64,000 nt of DNA from Pseudomonas fluorescens (GTDB lineage: Bacteria; Pseudomonadota; Gammaproteobacteria; Pseudomonadales; Pseudomonadaceae). Location of the stretch: the NCBI RefSeq assembly GCF_902497875.1, contig NZ_CABVHY010000016.1:104827-168826 (forward strand). The letters run 5' to 3'. Below, piece by piece: positions 62,698-64,000 of this stretch (positions within the stretch are counted from its first letter, which is position 1; each line of letters opens with the position of its first letter). The translations under genes and the position numbers were made by a program. Below the pieces are notes generated by a model. That model made no database searches and had not been told where the DNA came from. It was given only the letters and a program-made list of their open reading frames with translations.

Positions 62698-63825
62698 TCA
62701 GCGTTGTTCGATTGGCACGAACTTGCGCTGTTCGACGCCGGTGTACTCGGCGCTCGGGCGGATGATGCGGTTGTTGGCGCGCTGTTCGAACACGTGCGCG
62801 GCCCAGCCGGTCAGGCGCGAGCAGACGAAAATCGGCGTGAACAGCTTGGTCGGGATCCCCATGAAGTGGTACGTCGAGGCATGGTAGAAGTCAGCGTTGG
62901 GGAACAGCTTCTTCTGCTCCCACATGGTCTTGTCGATGGCTTCGGAAACCGGGAACAGCACCTTGTCGCCCACTTCGTCGGCGAGTTTTTTCGACCAGCC
63001 CTTGATCACTTCGTTACGCGGATCGTTGTCTTTATAGATCGCGTGACCGAAGCCCATGATCTTGTCCTTGCGCTCGAGCATGCCGAGGGTGCCTTTGATG
63101 GCCTCTTCGGGGGACTGGAACTTCTGGATCATTTCCATCGCCGCTTCGTTGGCGCCGCCGTGCAGCGGGCCGCGCAGGGTACCGATAGCAGCCGTTACGC
63201 AGGAGAACATGTCTGACAAGGTCGAGGCGCAAACCCGTGCGGCGAACGTCGAGGCATTGAACTCGTGTTCCGCGTAGAGGATCAGCGAAACGTCCATGAC
63301 TTTGCGGTGCAACTCGCTCGGTTTTTTGTCATGCAGCAAGTGCAGGAAATGCCCGCCGATGGATTCTTCATCAGTGACGCAGTTGATCCGCAGGCCATCG
63401 TGGCTGAAGCGATACCAGTAGCACATGATCGCCGGGAACGCGGCCAGCATCCGGTCGGTGACGTCATGTTGCGCAGAGAAATCCTTCTCCGGTTCGATAT
63501 TGCCGAGGAACGAAGCACCCGTGCGCATCACGTCCATCGGGTGCGCGTCGGCAGGAATGCGTTCGAGCACTTCCTTCAAGGCTTGCGGCAGGTCGCGCAG
63601 CGTGCTCAGTTTGCTCATGTAAGCAGCCAGTTGCGCCTTGTTCGGCAGATCGCCGTACAGCAGCAGGTAAGCCACTTCTTCAAACCGCGCGTCGGCAGCC
63701 AGTTCGCGAACGTCATAGCCGCGATAGGTCAGCCCGGCGCCCGATTGCCCGACTGTGGACAGTGCGGTTTGCCCGGCAACCTGGCCACGTAGCCCGGCGC
63801 CACTCAATACTTTTGCTTCGGCCAT
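62698..63825 (-). CDS. prpC: 2-methylcitrate synthase
   Basis: A 375-residue citrate synthase-family enzyme that condenses propionyl-CoA with oxaloacetate. Active-site segments are LHGGANEAAMEMI and MGFGHAIYKDNDPRN. The N terminus after ATG 63825 is MAEAKVLSGAGLRGQVAGQT, as in PrpC, and GGAGAGA lies upstream; the TTG four codons earlier is not needed. It leads the methylcitrate genes visible here; prpB and the regulator would lie beyond the right edge. Confidence 0.95.
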   Translation of the reverse strand: MAEAKVLSGAGLRGQVAGQTALSTVGQSGAGLTYRGYDVRELAADARFEEVAYLLLYGDLPNKAQLAAYMSKLSTLRDLPQALKEVLERIPADAHPMDVMRTGASFLGNIEPEKDFSAQHDVTDRMLAAFPAIMCYWYRFSHDGLRINCVTDEESIGGHFLHLLHDKKPSELHRKVMDVSLILYAEHEFNASTFAARVCASTLSDMFSCVTAAIGTLRGPLHGGANEAAMEMIQKFQSPEEAIKGTLGMLERKDKIMGFGHAIYKDNDPRNEVIKGWSKKLADEVGDKVLFPVSEAIDKTMWEQKKLFPNADFYHASTYHFMGIPTKLFTPIFVCSRLTGWAAHVFEQRANNRIIRPSAEYTGVEQRKFVPIEQR

Positions 63826-63894
63826 TGCTCTCTCCAATCTTGAATTTGTTAGGGAATCGGCAAGCTGTGTTTCATCAGGTTCTTTGGTGATGCT

Positions 63895-64000
63895 GAAAAG
63901 ATCGCAGCCTCGCGTTGCTCGACAGCTCCTACTCGGTGACCGAGCCCGGCAACATTCCTGTAGGAGCTGCCGAGTGAAACGAGGCTGCGATCTTTTGATC
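63895..64000. repeat. REP inverted pair at the right edge
   Basis: An inverted copy (AAAAGATCGCAGCCTCGCGT) and a forward copy (GGAGCTGCCGAGTGAAACGA) of a REP variant with CGAGTGAAACGAGGCTGCGA in place of the usual core fill the last 106 bases. They may reach past the window. No gene is seen upstream of prpC inside the window. Confidence 0.85.

Overview
The window reads as chromosome of a fluorescens-group Pseudomonas. The reasons are block gene order shared with Pseudomonas (cfrX-cmpX-sigX-oprF; nasS-nasT-nasA-kinase-nirBD-nitrate reductase-cobA; ppsA/ppsR; dacB-rlmKL-rmf-pyrD; zipA-ligA; prpC-acnD-prpF-prpD), a TTG-started sigX, and many copies of the Pseudomonas REP palindromes. I see no prophage, insertion sequence, CRISPR array, tRNA or rRNA. 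Almost all of it is core genome. The exception is a sulfur-metabolism island near 49.7-56.8 kb that looks accessory.

Layout. 0.3-9.4 kb (minus strand): a zinc metallopeptidase, ligA, zipA, smc and a GntR regulator. 9.7-15.9 kb (plus): the purine operon xdhABC-guaD, which takes guanine to xanthine to urate and ends in a clear terminator. 16-18.5 kb: a second GntR gene divergent from a BenE-type transporter. 18.7-27.8 kb: yggL, dacB, a CHASE-PAS-GGDEF diguanylate cyclase, rlmKL, rmf with a heavily folded leader, and pyrD. 28-39.9 kb: the full nitrate assimilation locus: the sensor pair NasS/NasT, a nitrate transporter, a PP2C-kinase fusion, nirB, nirD, nitrate reductase, and a siroheme methyltransferase. 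40.2-46.2 kb (minus): oprF, sigX, cmpX, cfrX, cmaX, an RraA-type protein, a Rieske protein and a hydrolase. 46.3-49.7 kb: ppsA and its regulatory kinase/phosphatase ppsR, divergent. 49.8-56.8 kb: a MocR regulator divergent from a six-gene operon. 57-63.8 kb (minus): the methylcitrate cycle genes prpC-acnD-prpF-prpD.

Two systems stand out. First, the six-gene operon encodes a DMT exporter, a JAMM protease, a ubiquitin-like/E1/rhodanese fusion, a cysteine synthase, a serine acetyltransferase with an extra C-terminal domain, and an AlaX-type tRNA editing protein. It looks like a self-contained cysteine pathway using a protein-bound thiocarboxylate. The carrier's diglycine is buried at the junction with the E1 domain, so it would need to be cut free, and the JAMM protease next door is the obvious candidate. 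Second, nasS, the nitrate transporter gene and nirB are each preceded by a sigma-54 promoter with exact GG-N10-GC spacing and then a transcribed leader ending in an intrinsic terminator. Two of the leaders carry the paired A-N-N-G hexaloop hairpins expected for an ANTAR antiterminator such as NasT. The nasS leader carries one such hairpin, which suggests that the sensor pair regulates itself.

Intergenic space is dominated by three REP palindrome families, usually as inverted pairs and in places as tandem arrays. All functional statements are from reading motifs and gene context; no database search was run.
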